Assembly: GCA_024811115.1 (NCBI GenBank)
Contig: JAKOGH010001022.1
Span: forward strand, 1 to 15,937
Length of the DNA stretch: 15,937 nucleotides
Direction of reading: 5' to 3'
DNA from: Terana coerulea
Taxonomy: Eukaryota > Basidiomycota > Agaricomycetes > Polyporales > Phanerochaetaceae
Part shown: piece by piece, positions 1-9,207 of the stretch
Layout of the letters: each line of letters opens with the position of its first letter
Numbering within the stretch: the first letter of the stretch is position 1
Notes under the pieces: generated by a model
Database searches by the model: none
What the model saw: the letters and a program-made list of their open reading frames with translations, nothing else
What the model was told of the DNA's origin: nothing
Position numbers and translations under genes: made by a program

Positions 1-271
1 GACTGCAAACGTCAGAGATGGCACCGGCTTCTATCAACGTCGGCCGCTAATAATGCCGATCCGCGCACCTGCTCCCAGCTGGGCGCCAAAGCTGACGTCG
101 CAGTCTCAGTTGTTGCACACTCTCGCTGGCAGCAAAGGGGTATATAGTAAATGAGAGATGCATGAAAAGGATGTCAAATGGGCTCAGTGAGTATTTTATC
201 TCGTTTGAGGGCTGTAAAGCATGATTTGCGCCGAGAGTGACTAGTACCTTCCAATTCGGATGCAGTCGCGA

Positions 272-396
272 CTGCAGTCACAAGTCAAGTTGAAGCCAAG
301 TCAAGCCGACGCATCAGCCAATGAATTGACGTGACTTGACTGCTGTGACTTGACTTTAATGACTTGCGACTTTCCAGTCAGGTCACGGCAACACTA
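272..396 (+). mobile_element. hAT-like transposon right end with TGACTTGA subterminal repeats (tentative)
   Basis: The segment carries several copies of the motif TGACTTGA or its complement TCAAGTCA (around 280-360) and ends with GGCAACACTA at 387-396. A cluster of short subterminal repeats running into a terminus of the form GGCAnCACTA is the layout of hAT-superfamily transposon ends. That is family knowledge, not proof. No matching left end (TAGTGTTGCC) was found upstream and no 8-bp target duplication was identified, so this would be a truncated or solo end. No transposase reading frame is visible near it. Confidence 0.35.
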
Positions 397-724
397 CTCA
401 AGAGCATACCACCGCTCTAACTCCTTTATCAAATCTAACCTAGCTATCATGCTAACATGAACACTATCTAGATGTCCTAATCGAGCTACTATACACTACC
501 AGTCCATGATGTCATACTGACATCATACTGAGGTCATAGTCCGAACAGTTCCAGACCGTAGTCCTGGATCCTACGCTCGTATAAGGCATATCCCTGATGT
601 CCATGCGATAAGCACATGGCAAACTGATCTAGCGTCTTGTAACGCTGTGTGATGACTTGGTGACATGTCCTGTGACTTGATGTTACACTCTAAGCGCTGT
701 AGACTAGCGCTGAGGGAAATTTAG
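397..724. other. gene-free spacer between the two hAT-like ends
   Basis: No reading frame, splice-ready exon or RNA gene is seen here. The only structure noticed is a short direct repeat, GTCATACTGA, near 513-530, and one more TGACTTG pair around 652-680 that resembles the repeats at 272-396. Confidence 0.4.
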
Positions 725-897
725 CGACAGTATCTACTGGTCATTGTCAGGCCAGGGCTTGAGGGCCGGGCCGGGCTTGGCTTGAGCTCAGACCAAGCCC
801 TGGGCCCTGTTAAGCCTCACAAAGGCTTGGCTTGGCTTAGCCAGTGAGGGCTTGGCTTGAGGGCTTGAGGCTTGAAGCCCAAGCTGGCACATCACTA
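725..897 (+). mobile_element. second hAT-like right end with GGCTTGGCTTGAG minisatellite (tentative)
   Basis: From about 745 to 880 the sequence is an irregular minisatellite built from GGCTTG and GGCTTGAG units, and it includes an inverted block (AAGCCC...GGGCTT). It runs into GGCACATCACTA at 886-897. The architecture is the same as at 272-396: subterminal repeats followed by a hAT-type terminus in the same orientation. The repeat unit is different, so it is probably a different family. No partner left end is visible. The end abuts the decayed 3' end of the pseudogene at about 905, so insertion of this element may have cut off that copy's last exon. Confidence 0.35.
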
Positions 898-904
898 ATC
901 AAAG

Positions 905-1992
905 GTATCAGGTCTATAAAATAGAGCATGAGATGCCTCGGATAGCTCTCTGGTCAACCGCACGTTAGTGGACGAATTACGAGTACAATTCAAGTGCTCA
1001 CTCTTTGTATTCCTTCCACATCCACGTAACTTGGAAAGAAGAATCATCGAAGTCGGCATCTTTCACTTTGGTCGTTTTGTCGTACCACGGCTCATCCTTG
1101 TCCTTGCCTTCGTCCTCGTCATTGTCGTTGCACACCTCGTCTAGTTTTTCTAAAGATGGGTGTGCTTTCGGCTCTCAGAGTCACTGTCGATGAAGTTTTG
1201 GATAAACTCTTTGTACGCCCTGCTTGCAAGCGAGCATCTGGGCTATACGCTCATCGTTGGTCCCCTTGCCGAACAGTTTGCTTCCTGTATCCGTTGAGGA
1301 CTTTTGTATAACACACTTCGTAGGCATCATTTTGAAGCTCGCTCCATGCCTCCATTTTCATAAGAGCCAGTTCGTGGTCGGAATCATGTCTTCATTGCAT
1401 AAGTCATCCTTCTCCAAGGCACGGATAGTCGTGACGAGCATAGTGCCGAAAGCATGCTCCGTGAGCGATCAGACGTTTGCCGTTGTCCACATCTACAATG
1501 GCCATACGTCAGTAAGTGCTTGCATGAAACCCATTATAAACTGACCTCGCCAGTCGTCACATCTCCAGCTGAGTCTTACCAAAGTGTTGAGGAGATGCCA
1601 GGCATCTAGCCACTTCTTCTTGACAACAAAAGTATGAATGGAGCTAAGAGTTTCATCAACGAGCTCTAGCACAGCTTAGCCAAAGAAATCTGGGCAAAAC
1701 AGTCAGCATCAAGATGCGCTTATGCACATATGTTTAGGGAGTCATATGAATAAGTATAAACGCTATGCACCAACTATTATACACAATCAGACTGTGCCGA
1801 CTCGAATCTGTTTCCTCGCCTTCTCCATAGGTTTCTAAAGACATGCCTCTATGTCTTTGCACTGGCATACCTCCCGGGCAAAGAAGGTGTAGTCAGAAAG
1901 CAGGACGAACTAGTGCACAGGGCTTAGTTTGCGACACATAATCGCAAAGATTCTGAAGAAAAGTGCGCACCTTTTCAGATTTCACGAGGCAT
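905..1992 (-). pseudogene. decayed intron-retaining paralogue of the unknown gene at 9208-10378
   Basis: Reading the minus strand from the ATG at 1992-1990, blocks align in order with the intact gene at 9208-10378. A CCACCACCA-rich leader (about 2012-2034) lies just before the ATG. After an intron ending CTAG comes FVLLSDYTFF (about 1910; intact FVLPSDYTFS). After a second intron comes the DFFG exon start (about 1690), with KKKWLDAWH at 1621-1595 (intact KKKWVDAWH). Then come VDNGKRLIA (about 1490), TIRALEKDDLCNED (about 1435), KLFGKGTNDERIAQ (about 1275), an acidic linker, and DADF...WMWKEYKE ending at 1002 before a retained GTGAG donor. Part of the last exon is still visible to about 905. 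Stops and frameshifts break every exon; the first exon reads M-P-R-E-I-stop. Introns sit at the same places as in the intact gene, so the copy arose by DNA duplication, not by retroposition. It shares no long nucleotide identity, so it is old. Confidence 0.8.
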
Positions 1993-2044
1993 TGGTGCAG
2001 TTGTCGTTCGTAGGTAGTGGTGGTGGTGGTGGTTCGAGTTGAAG

Positions 2045-3556
2045 ATGACACTGCGAACCCAAGAGATAAATCCCGGGGATTTATAGTGTAAACACGTGGT
2101 GGTCTGAAACAAAATGGCCAGTATAAGTCATGCGCATTAATTAGATATTCCTTTTGGGAGATATATCCCTTAAATGAACGCGTAAATCTACCTGACTAAC
2201 TCTATATCCTTCCCCAATAACTCACAGAGCTTTACTCTGAGAATAAATCCCTCATATCTCTTGTAGCTTTTCTGTGAATTTATAATGGGCACATTACTTG
2301 TAGGCAACAAGATAAATCGACTAGATAAATAAAAAACAAGTTACACATATATCCAGCATGAACTAGGCAAGGTCTTCAGAATACGTCTGCAGGATTTATT
2401 GTGGCAATATATTCCACCTAACACAGTAAGAGATATTGAGGGCATATGGTTGATGTAAGTAAGATAAAGAACGCAGATATATTCATTATAAATCACACAT
2501 TGCATATTTCCAGAATAAATCCAGCAGGACCTTGGACACTTAGAAACATAGATGTCTGTGGAAGATAGTAGTTAGTCGCATTCAACATAAGCCTTTTGAC
2601 TGTGAACACTAAATACATAATGCACATTAGTAGATTCACATACAATTGCAAATCTGGTGAGAGCTATCAACTTTTGTATACTTTGCACAATGGCGGTGTA
2701 TTTGTAGATCTTTGTTGCCCAAATCAACAACCTCAGCCAGATTGCGCTGTTTTGATATTAGCTAGCATTAGCATCGTCAGTCAAAGTCCCCATGGGGCGT
2801 AAACGTATAAGTGCTTACTACGGTGTCATGTTTCGTACAACACAAACCCGTGCTTTATCGCACCCAGTTTGGGCAGCAAAGTTCTATGAATACGCCACCA
2901 TTGTGCAATATATGCGAAAGTTCAAGATAGTCCTTACTGGATTTGCAGTTGTATCTGAATATACCAATGGATACTAGTAAGTTCGTTGTCAGTAATCAAA
3001 AGTCTCATATTGAATGAGTCTATGTCTAACTACTACATTCAGCAGACATCTATATTTCTAAGTGTCTGAGGTCCTGCTGGATTTATCCTGGAGATATGCG
3101 ATATGTGATTTATAATGAATATATCTGTGTTCTTTATCTTACTTATGTCGACCGCGTGTCCTCAATATCTCTCGCTGAGTTAGGTGGGATATATTGCCAC
3201 AATAAATCCTGTGGATGTATTCTGAAGACCTCTGTCTATTTCATGCTGGATACATGTACAACTTATTTTGTATTTGTCTAAGGAATTTATCTTGTTGCTT
3301 ACAAGTAATGTGCCCATTATAAATCCACGGAACAGCTATGAGAGATACAAGGGATTTATTGTCAAAATAAAGCTCTGTGAGTTACTGGGGAAGGATACAG
3401 AGTTAGGTGCGCAGATTTACGCGTTCATTTAAGTTGTATATCTCCTGAAATGAAATATTTAATCAATCCACGTAACTTATGCTGGCCATTTTGTTTCAGA
3501 CTCCCACGTGTTGACATGATAAATCCCCAGGATTTATCTCTTGGGTTCCGCAGCGT
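2045..3556. mobile_element. foldback element of about 1.5 kb: non-autonomous DNA transposon made almost wholly of two inverted arms
   Basis: The left arm (about 2045-2724) matches the reverse complement of the right arm (about 2867-3556) from end to end. Shared blocks include AACCCAAGAGATAAATCC at both outer ends, CTGAAACAAAATGGCCAG, AAATGAACGCGTAAATCT, TTTATAATGGGCACATTACT, GGATTTATTGTGGCAATATA, AATAAATCCAGCAGGACC, and near the centre TGCACAATGG and TTGCCCAAA. Divergence between arms is modest (roughly 15% by eye), with small indels. Only about 140 bp (2725-2866) are unpaired. The sequence is A/T-rich, the word GGATTTAT recurs within each arm, and no transposase frame exists. GAAG flanks the element at 2041-2044 and 3557-3560 and is a possible 4-bp target duplication, but the exact termini are uncertain. 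It sits immediately 5' of the leader of the decayed gene at 905-1992. Confidence 0.85.
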
Positions 3557-3947
3557 GAAGGTGGAGCAGCAATTAAATCATCGTCGCGTCAGGGCACGCT
3601 GTGCAGCCTAGGCGCCTGCCCCACGCGACCGCGCCGAAGCACGTGGCCGCATCCTTTCCAGATTCGGCAGGGGCGTCTAGCCTATGGGCCGAAAGTGCCG
3701 AAATGCTCTTGAGCCAAGTTTTCCGGCGAGACTCAGACAGCGAACCCCAGCGAACGGTCATACGGAAGGCCCAATATGCTCTGCCACGCATGTCCACAAA
3801 CACACTTCCAATATCTAGAGCAAGGCAAGGCATGGAAAGAGCAGGAGAATGAGGACGATAGAACTTGCCAAACGGGGATAGTCCCAGTGGCGTAGACATG
3901 ATCTTCATGCGTCATCGACTGTCCGACTCTGAACCGACCTCCTGAAC
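3557..3947. other. intergenic spacer upstream of glyoxalase I
   Basis: Open frames exist on both strands (3601-3852 plus; 3573-3908 minus) but neither shows a recognisable domain or a good splice structure, and each is explained by a GC-rich, stop-poor stretch. This is probably the distal promoter of the glyoxalase gene together with the flank of the foldback element. Confidence 0.4.
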
Positions 3948-4067
3948 ATGTTCACGAGGAGTGCTTTCTCGCGCTTGCATCGATTCCCGCGGAAACATAT
4001 AAACACCTCCTTTCGACCCACCGCCTTCACACATTCCACCCCACTCTTCCGCTCGACCTACAGCACC
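3948..4067 (+). other. possible N-terminal mitochondrial presequence of a longer glyoxalase I isoform
   Basis: From the ATG at 3948 (A at -3) the frame stays open into the glyoxalase start at 4068. The 40 added residues contain six Arg, one Lys, many Ser and Thr, and no Asp or Glu; the segment begins MFTRSAFSRLHRFPRKH. This is the composition of a matrix-targeting signal. The TATA-like box at 3998 lies inside this stretch, so long and short proteins would need separate transcription starts. It may instead be untranslated promoter sequence that happens to be open. Confidence 0.45.
3998..4003 (+). promoter_or_regulatory. TATA-like box for the short glyoxalase I transcript
   Basis: TATAAA lies 65 bp before the ATG at 4068. 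Initiation about 30 bp downstream (around 4030) would give a leader of about 40 nt and exclude the upstream in-frame ATG at 3948. The region between the box and the ATG is pyrimidine- and CAC-rich, as is common in fungal leaders. Inferred from position and motif only. Confidence 0.45.
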
Positions 4068-4784
4068 ATGCCGCGCACCGAAGAAACCCAAGGTTACAAG
4101 GTGCGCCCAGAATCTTCGTCCGTGGAAGGCGACGCACTGACGAGAGAGTTGCTGCAGTTTAACCACACGATGATTCGTGTGAAGGACCCTAAGGTGTCGC
4201 TGAAGTTCTACTGCGATGTGAGTAGTAGTGTTCCTACTGCAGCAGACGGCTCGAGCTGACCTCACGTAGACCCTCGGCATGGACCTCATTCACGGTAAGC
4301 CCCTGAGCCTCCTGAAGCCCTCGAACACCCTCTCATGATCACCAGAGCAACCCATGTCGGACTTCACGCTCTACTTCCTCGGCTACGACTCGAGCGCGAC
4401 CGGTGACAGCAGCGAGGAGAAACGCGCTGCGCGGCTGAACCGTGAGGGCATCCTGGAGCTCACGCACAACCACGGCACCGAAAACGACCCCAACTTCCAG
4501 GGTTATGCCTCAGGCAACAGTGACCCCGGCCGCGGCTTTGGGCACATCGCGATCAGCGTGCCGAACATCCAGGAGTGCTGCGCGCGGCTCGAGAGCCTCG
4601 GTGTCCCTTTCAAGAAGCGTTTGACGGACGGGAAGATGAAAAACATTGCGTTCTGCTTGGATCCCGATGGGTGAGTGTTGTGTCTAGTCTTGGATGTGGT
4701 GGAGACTGACGCTTGTTCTTCGTCAGTTACTGGGTCGAGATCGTTCCTCAGAGCCTTGCGGACCACCCGAACAAGCCGGAGTGA
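4068..4784 (+). CDS. GLO1: glyoxalase I (lactoylglutathione lyase), four exons, 185 aa
   Basis: Converts the glutathione hemithioacetal of methylglyoxal to S-lactoylglutathione, the first step of the glyoxalase pathway. Exons are 4068-4217, 4270-4294, 4346-4670 and 4727-4784; all three introns (52, 51 and 56 nt) are GT-AG and keep the frame. The protein is one VOC-fold monomer of the same size as human GLO1, unlike the two-domain yeast enzyme. The four metal ligands by alignment are H33 (FNHTMIRVKDP), E96 (ILELTHN), H125 (RGFGHIAI) and E171 (DGYWVEI). The first ligand is His, as in yeast, where human has Gln. Other family landmarks are the LYFLGY strand, NSDPG and DGKMKNIAF. The start at 4068 has a good CACC context and sits after a TATA-like box. 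An in-frame ATG at 3948 would add 40 residues that look like a mitochondrial presequence. The gene is convergent with pirin. No frame breaks. Confidence 0.96.
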
Positions 4785-5276
4785 ACGGATGACTCAATGA
4801 TAATTCAAAGAAATAAGGCGAAGGAACGAAGTTTAACGAACAGTAACCAAATGGGAATTGTACCACCACTGTATGCATCAGAATACGAAAATGCCACTCA
4901 TCATGTTCCACCTACTGAGCTCGTCTCTAATAGAGATATTCTCAATGCAGACTTCTCAGCGAATTGAAAATACATATATCGACTCCGACCGTTCATCGTC
5001 AACTACTGGTACTACAGTATATACTCAATCTGTTTACCGCTGTGTTTACTAGTAAGGAAACTGCGCCACGCTACATGGGCCTCAAGCAAAACCTCTAGAA
5101 TAGCCAGCTGGGCCCTTCGCGCATCTCGAGCGCTGCAAGGGACATCGTCAACTGAACCTGGAATGCGTAAAGCACTATTCAATTCCAGATAGTCATTAGC
5201 ATGCGAATGCGAGTACTACAATATCGTAAGTCAGAGAGGCACGAAGTCCGAAGCGATCCTAGAGACCATCGTGCCA
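4785..5276. other. convergent intergenic region (3' ends of glyoxalase I and pirin)
   Basis: About 490 bp between two stop codons that face each other. Nothing coding was found. A/T-rich tracts after 4795 and TATATA-rich stretches around 4970-5030 could serve 3'-end formation for the two genes, but no single clear polyadenylation signal can be assigned. Confidence 0.5.
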
Positions 5277-6244
5277 CTACTCCAGATCAAAGAGGAGGAC
5301 CTCGGCGGTGCGCTCCCCCGTATTTTGCACCTGGAATGTCCCCTGCGCGTCGCCCATGATGTACGCGCCGTCTCCCTCGCGCAGCACCAGCGCGTTGCCC
5401 TCCGGGCCGGTAATCGTCAACGCCGCGCCCCCGCCTTCTGCGCATTGTAGCCCGACGTCTGGATGAGGTGGATGTATGCCTTGCGCTGGACCGGCGCGGC
5501 GGGCAGGGTGTGCGACAGCGTCGTCCCGGGCGAGATGAGCGACGCGAACATGGTGAGGGCGGCGTGCACGGGCGCGGGGCCCGACGCGTCGCGCTTCTCG
5601 ACAACGCCGTCCGAGCCCGCTGGGGCCACAATCGTCGCCCACTTGTTCGTCTTCTCCTCGTCAGAGAAGTGTCTAAGCAGGGATGTTGTTTAGATAGGCT
5701 CAGGTGAATGAAGTGATCTTTAAGCCTCACCTGGTAAAGTATTGCGGAGTGAGGCCCCGCTGTGAGGGCATGGCCCAAATCTGCAAGAAATGGACCTGCT
5801 TGTCGCCGTGAGCCTTCTCGCTGTGTCGGATGCCAGTGCCGGCGGATGTCATCTGAACATCCCCACGTTTGATGACCTCCTGGTTGCGCATGGAGTCGCC
5901 ACTACATTTATGACGAGTCAGTTTCGCTCTTTCTGTACCAAGTAAATCCACTTACTGATGAAGTTCTCCAGAGACCACATAGGAGAAAATTTCGAACTCC
6001 CGGTGTGAGTGTTCGCCAAAGCCCGTGCGCGGTTCGACGCGATCTTCATTGATCACCCGAAGGGCGCCATAGTGAGTGTGCTCGTGCGAGGCGTATCTGT
6101 CGACAACAGTTAGCGCGCTTTCAAAGCTGACAATGGAAGCGCGAACGTACGATGCAAAAGAGAAGGTGTGAAGGTCTTGAGCCAGCCGTGGTTGGCGTTA
6201 CCGCGCTCTTGACTGGGGCGTGCAATAAAGTTGACGGACGACAT
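5277..6244 (-). CDS. pirin family protein (bicupin), four exons, about 267 aa, with two apparent one-base deletions
   Basis: Pirins are iron-binding bicupins; some act as quercetin 2,3-dioxygenases and others as nuclear cofactors, and the role here cannot be told. Exons in transcript order are 6244-6151, 6096-5956, 5901-5731 and 5672-5277; introns are 54, 54 and 58 nt with good GT-AG ends. Recognisable blocks are FIARPSQERGN and HGWLKTF (exon 1), ALRVINEDRVEPRTGFGEHSHREFEIFSY split around residues 43-69 (exon 2), GDVQMTSAGTGIRHSE (exon 3) and EVLLFDLE at the end. The iron ligands expected for the family are present: H61, H63, H105 and E107. The frame breaks twice: in exon 1 at about 6170, where one base is missing before HTFSFAS, and in exon 4 in the C5 run at 5428-5432, between NAQKAG and AALTITGPEG. 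With one base restored at each place the spliced length is a multiple of three. The rest is conserved, so assembly error is more likely than gene death. Confidence 0.9.
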
Positions 6245-6412
6245 CGGTTCGGGAGCTGTACACCCGTTGCGAATGGAAAGTCCGTTGAAGGTATGCTTTT
6301 TGCTGGATAGAGCTCGAAGACTCGAAACTTTCAGGGCGGAGGACTTGTAGATGGTGGACAGGATGGAAATGCGAGTGGGACTGATGGCCAGACGAAGCTG
6401 AACTCCAGGTGC

Positions 6413-6419
6413 TTATATA
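6413..6419 (-). promoter_or_regulatory. TATA box of the pirin gene
   Basis: On the minus strand the sequence reads TATATAA, about 170 bp before the pirin ATG at 6244. It is followed by pyrimidine-rich sequence, which would give a leader of roughly 140 nt. No upstream ATG is in frame with the pirin start. Motif and position only. Confidence 0.5.
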
Positions 6420-7204
6420 CGACACCGCCTGCAGGGGAGAGTGATTAGAGAGCAGTACGCGAGCGAGATGACTGGGGGATTTGGCTCAGGGGACCGGCTT
6501 ACCAGTGCTGCTCACTATATGAGACGGCGGGGTTGCCTTATTGGGCAACCGCGCCCTCACGCTAACCCACGCCCACCTCGTGTCTCCGTCCTCCCACTCC
6601 GGCCCCTGCGTAAGCCATCTTGAAATTGACTTTCATAGACATAATCTGTATGATCGGCGACAAGTCAAAAATATCTCAGCCATCCTGCGAGGACTGCTGC
6701 TCTGTTGAGCCTTCATGAACGCTTGTTTTTGGTTCTGATGCTGCCTGCTGCTATGAGCTGGAAGGTGTAAACTTGCGCATACACGACTTACGTGCGTTAT
6801 ACGGAGCCATCCGAATCGGAACAGGTGCCCACCAGCCTCGACGACGGTCGGTGGGGAGAGGTAAGGTAAGCATTCAACACAAGGTTAACGTTAGAAAGCG
6901 AGCAAGAGTAAGGCTCGGTAATATTGCTGCTTACGCGGGAGATATGACAGTTCTTTAGGGCAGAGAATCGGGACCAGATCTAGAATCTTGCTGCATGAAC
7001 GCATCCAGAACGCATCCGTCAATTGGCCGCTCGGCGTTTACACGTGTACGGTTCACGAGTCACCACCACCACCTTCTCCACTGTGCAGCTCTGAGTACTG
7101 AGTACCACTTAATACGCTACAGCACAGTGGGGACATGCTTGCGTAAGGCAGTCAACCTTCTACCAACAATCTCAGAACACCACGCAAAAACAAGCGTCAG
7201 ATTG
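6420..7204. other. divergent intergenic region between pirin and the first F-box gene
   Basis: About 785 bp holding the upstream regions of two divergent genes. A perfect 7-bp hairpin, GGTTGCC (6531-6537) and GGCAACC (6544-6550) with a 6-nt loop, lies in a GC-rich patch; it could be a protein site or be meaningless. A CACCACCACC tract is at about 7061-7071. A frame open from 6995 continues into the F-box exon, so the 5' end of that gene could lie in this region. Confidence 0.4.
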
Positions 7205-8886
7205 ATGAAGAAATTACCCAAAAGCAGCAGTATGTTTCTATCCCTACTTCACTGACAAAGTTTTCTTACATCCCTACTGATAGAACGTCGTCGTCTGAAC
7301 GACATTCTACCACCAGAACTCCTCACTGAGATATTCGATCAGTTTATCGAGGATGCCTTTGCTGCTTACTGCGAACACTGGCCGTCTGCGGCGAAGTCTC
7401 CTGGCCCCTACGCGTGGTTCTCCGTCCGCCATGTCTGCCAATACTGGCGAGCCATCGCGCTGAGCGACCCCAAGCTGTCGACCCGTATCGTGCTCACGCA
7501 TCCCGCCTGTGTGCAGGACCTTCTCGACAGATCTGGAAGCCTGCCGTTACATGTCGCCAGTTGTTCATGCATCGAATGGCCGTACGGTGCACCGACCCAT
7601 GCCGTCGACTCGCACGAACTCCTTTTCAGGCATCTTCATCGCATTGCGTCGGCCAGGCTGCGCCCGCCTTCGGAGGTCGTCCAGACGATGGTACGCCCTG
7701 CGGTTACGTCTGGCAGCCAACTGTCGTCCAGCCTGCATTGGCTTACCCTGGACATGTTGAACGACCCCTCTATCACTGATAGTCGTCGTGAGGATCATCT
7801 TTTCCCTGGCCTCAGATTTCCCTCCATCCGAACACTCATCTTGAAGGACGGCCTGCTTAAACACTGCCGGAAGCTGGTTAAACCGACTCTACGATGCCTG
7901 AAGCTCCAAAGACTGGAGAAGAGAGTTCATGTTGACAGGCTCGCAGCATTGCTGAAGACGCTTCCTCTACTTGAAGAACTCGTGCTGGAGGACGTACTCA
8001 GCATGCCGCCGAACGTCTCGGAAGTTGTCCGCGAGCCTAGCGGCATGCTACCCGACCCGAGCGGGACTACGACTATGGCCCACTTGCGCAAGCTGATCAT
8101 CAAGGAGCACATCAGAAGCACGTCCGCTGTGTATTTTCTCACGCATATAGTCCATCCTACTTACACTCAGATCGCGCTGCAACTTCACAGCTTCATCGAC
8201 CGGGAAAACCAGGATCTACTGCTGCTGCCCATCAAAGAGCGGCTGAACGGCAAAGGCATTCTTGGCGACCACTCTGGAGTGCGCTCTATCGCTATCCAAC
8301 ATTCGACTGCCGCCCGCGCTCGCCAATTACGACTGAGGCTATGGTTCTCAGACCGGTCTCTCAACGATATATCCCGAAATGACATCCTCATACCCCCGAC
8401 TTTGAGTTGTCGACTCACACGTCACAACAGTTCGACAAGCTGGAAGCCCCTGAGGTGGAAAGTCCTCTGCATATTTTGTCTCAGTTACCATTGTCCCAAG
8501 TGACCACCGCCGATATGGGCCAGCTGCAGCTGACACAAGTGGAATGGGCGGCGCTGCTTCGCCGCGTTCTTCCACGGGTCGAAGAGCTTGGTGTCGAGGC
8601 GGCATGGAGTCTCCTGCCGGCCTTAACGAAACCAAACTCGCCTGCTTCAACTACACCGCTCTGTCCTCATCTGCGAACATTACGGTTGCGTTTCCCGCCA
8701 GACTCGAGCGTACAGCTCCTCAGGGATCCCCGCTTCGCCAAGGATCTGGAACGGACGCTGGTCAGGAGGGCTGAGGCGGGTTGTTCTTTGAACGCGATGG
8801 AGATCCCGAATCTAGAAGAGCTGGAGAGGAACAGGGAGGTGAAGGAGCAGTGGACCCGCATGATGGCGAGAGTGGGTACTCGGTAA
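7205..8886 (+). CDS. F-box protein (agaricomycete type), two exons, about 542 aa, with one apparent one-base deletion
   Basis: Expected to bind Skp1 through the F-box and recruit an unknown target to an SCF ubiquitin ligase. Exon 1 is 7205-7229 and exon 2 is 7284-8886; the 54-nt intron has GTATGT and TAG ends and a CTGAC branch site. The F-box starts about residue 13 (LNDILPPELLTEIFDQF) and continues with WFSVRHVCQYWRAIALSDP. Leucine-rich, LRR-like segments follow (FPSIRTLILKDGLLKH; LLEELVLEDVL). The frame is lost near 8398: IPP must be followed by DFELSTHT, which needs one more C in the C5 run at 8393-8397. The second frame then runs to TAA at 8884-8886. With one base added the total is divisible by three. 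The start is uncertain: the in-frame ATG at 6995 would add 70 residues, but 7205 puts the F-box at the N-terminus as is usual. Confidence 0.82.
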
Positions 8887-9207
8887 GATCCAGGACACGA
8901 TATGGCCGCCGTGTTTATATAGCGCGCCTCAGTCGAACTCATACAGCCAGCTACGTGTTCAGCATTGCTATGCTAATGATTCACGCTGTAAATGATCAGT
9001 GACTATTTATTCTTCAAAGGCCTCTAACAAACTTCCAGGGCAAGCTCGTTCAAACCGCGATGCAAGCCCGCCCTATTTCCTAATCTAGTCTTATTGGCGC
9101 ATCATGCATCAAGTGGCGCACGTCCCCCTCATAATAAAGCGCATCGTGCGCCTGTTGCTTGATCCGCCATTTATTCCTCAACCACCACCACCACCACCTC
9201 ACAAAAC
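8887..9207. other. intergenic region and leader of the unknown gene at 9208
   Basis: About 320 bp. A TTATATAG sequence lies at 8915-8922. A CCA repeat (about 9179-9199) ends just before the ATG at 9208. The same CCA-rich leader is kept in the dead paralogue near 2012-2034, so it was part of the ancestral leader. No coding sequence seen. Confidence 0.5.

Noticed and set aside
1005..1544. Plus-strand open frames (62 and 106 codons) in the left flank
   Set aside because: They are antisense shadows of the decayed paralogue on the minus strand, which explains the same bases through ordered homology to the gene at 9208.
2596..3281. Three small plus-strand frames inside the foldback element
   Set aside because: They sit in the inverted arms and loop, have no recognisable domain, and no transposase motif could be found.
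3573..3908. Overlapping open frames on both strands between the foldback element and glyoxalase I
   Set aside because: Neither has a family motif, a start with good context or splice structure. The stretch is GC-rich and stop-poor, which produces such frames by chance.
8279..8430. A 152-nt intron (GTGCGC to CAACAG) to explain the frame change in the first F-box gene
   Set aside because: It would remove sequence that reads like continuous protein and is much longer than other introns here. One missing C in the run at 8393-8397 explains the change more simply.
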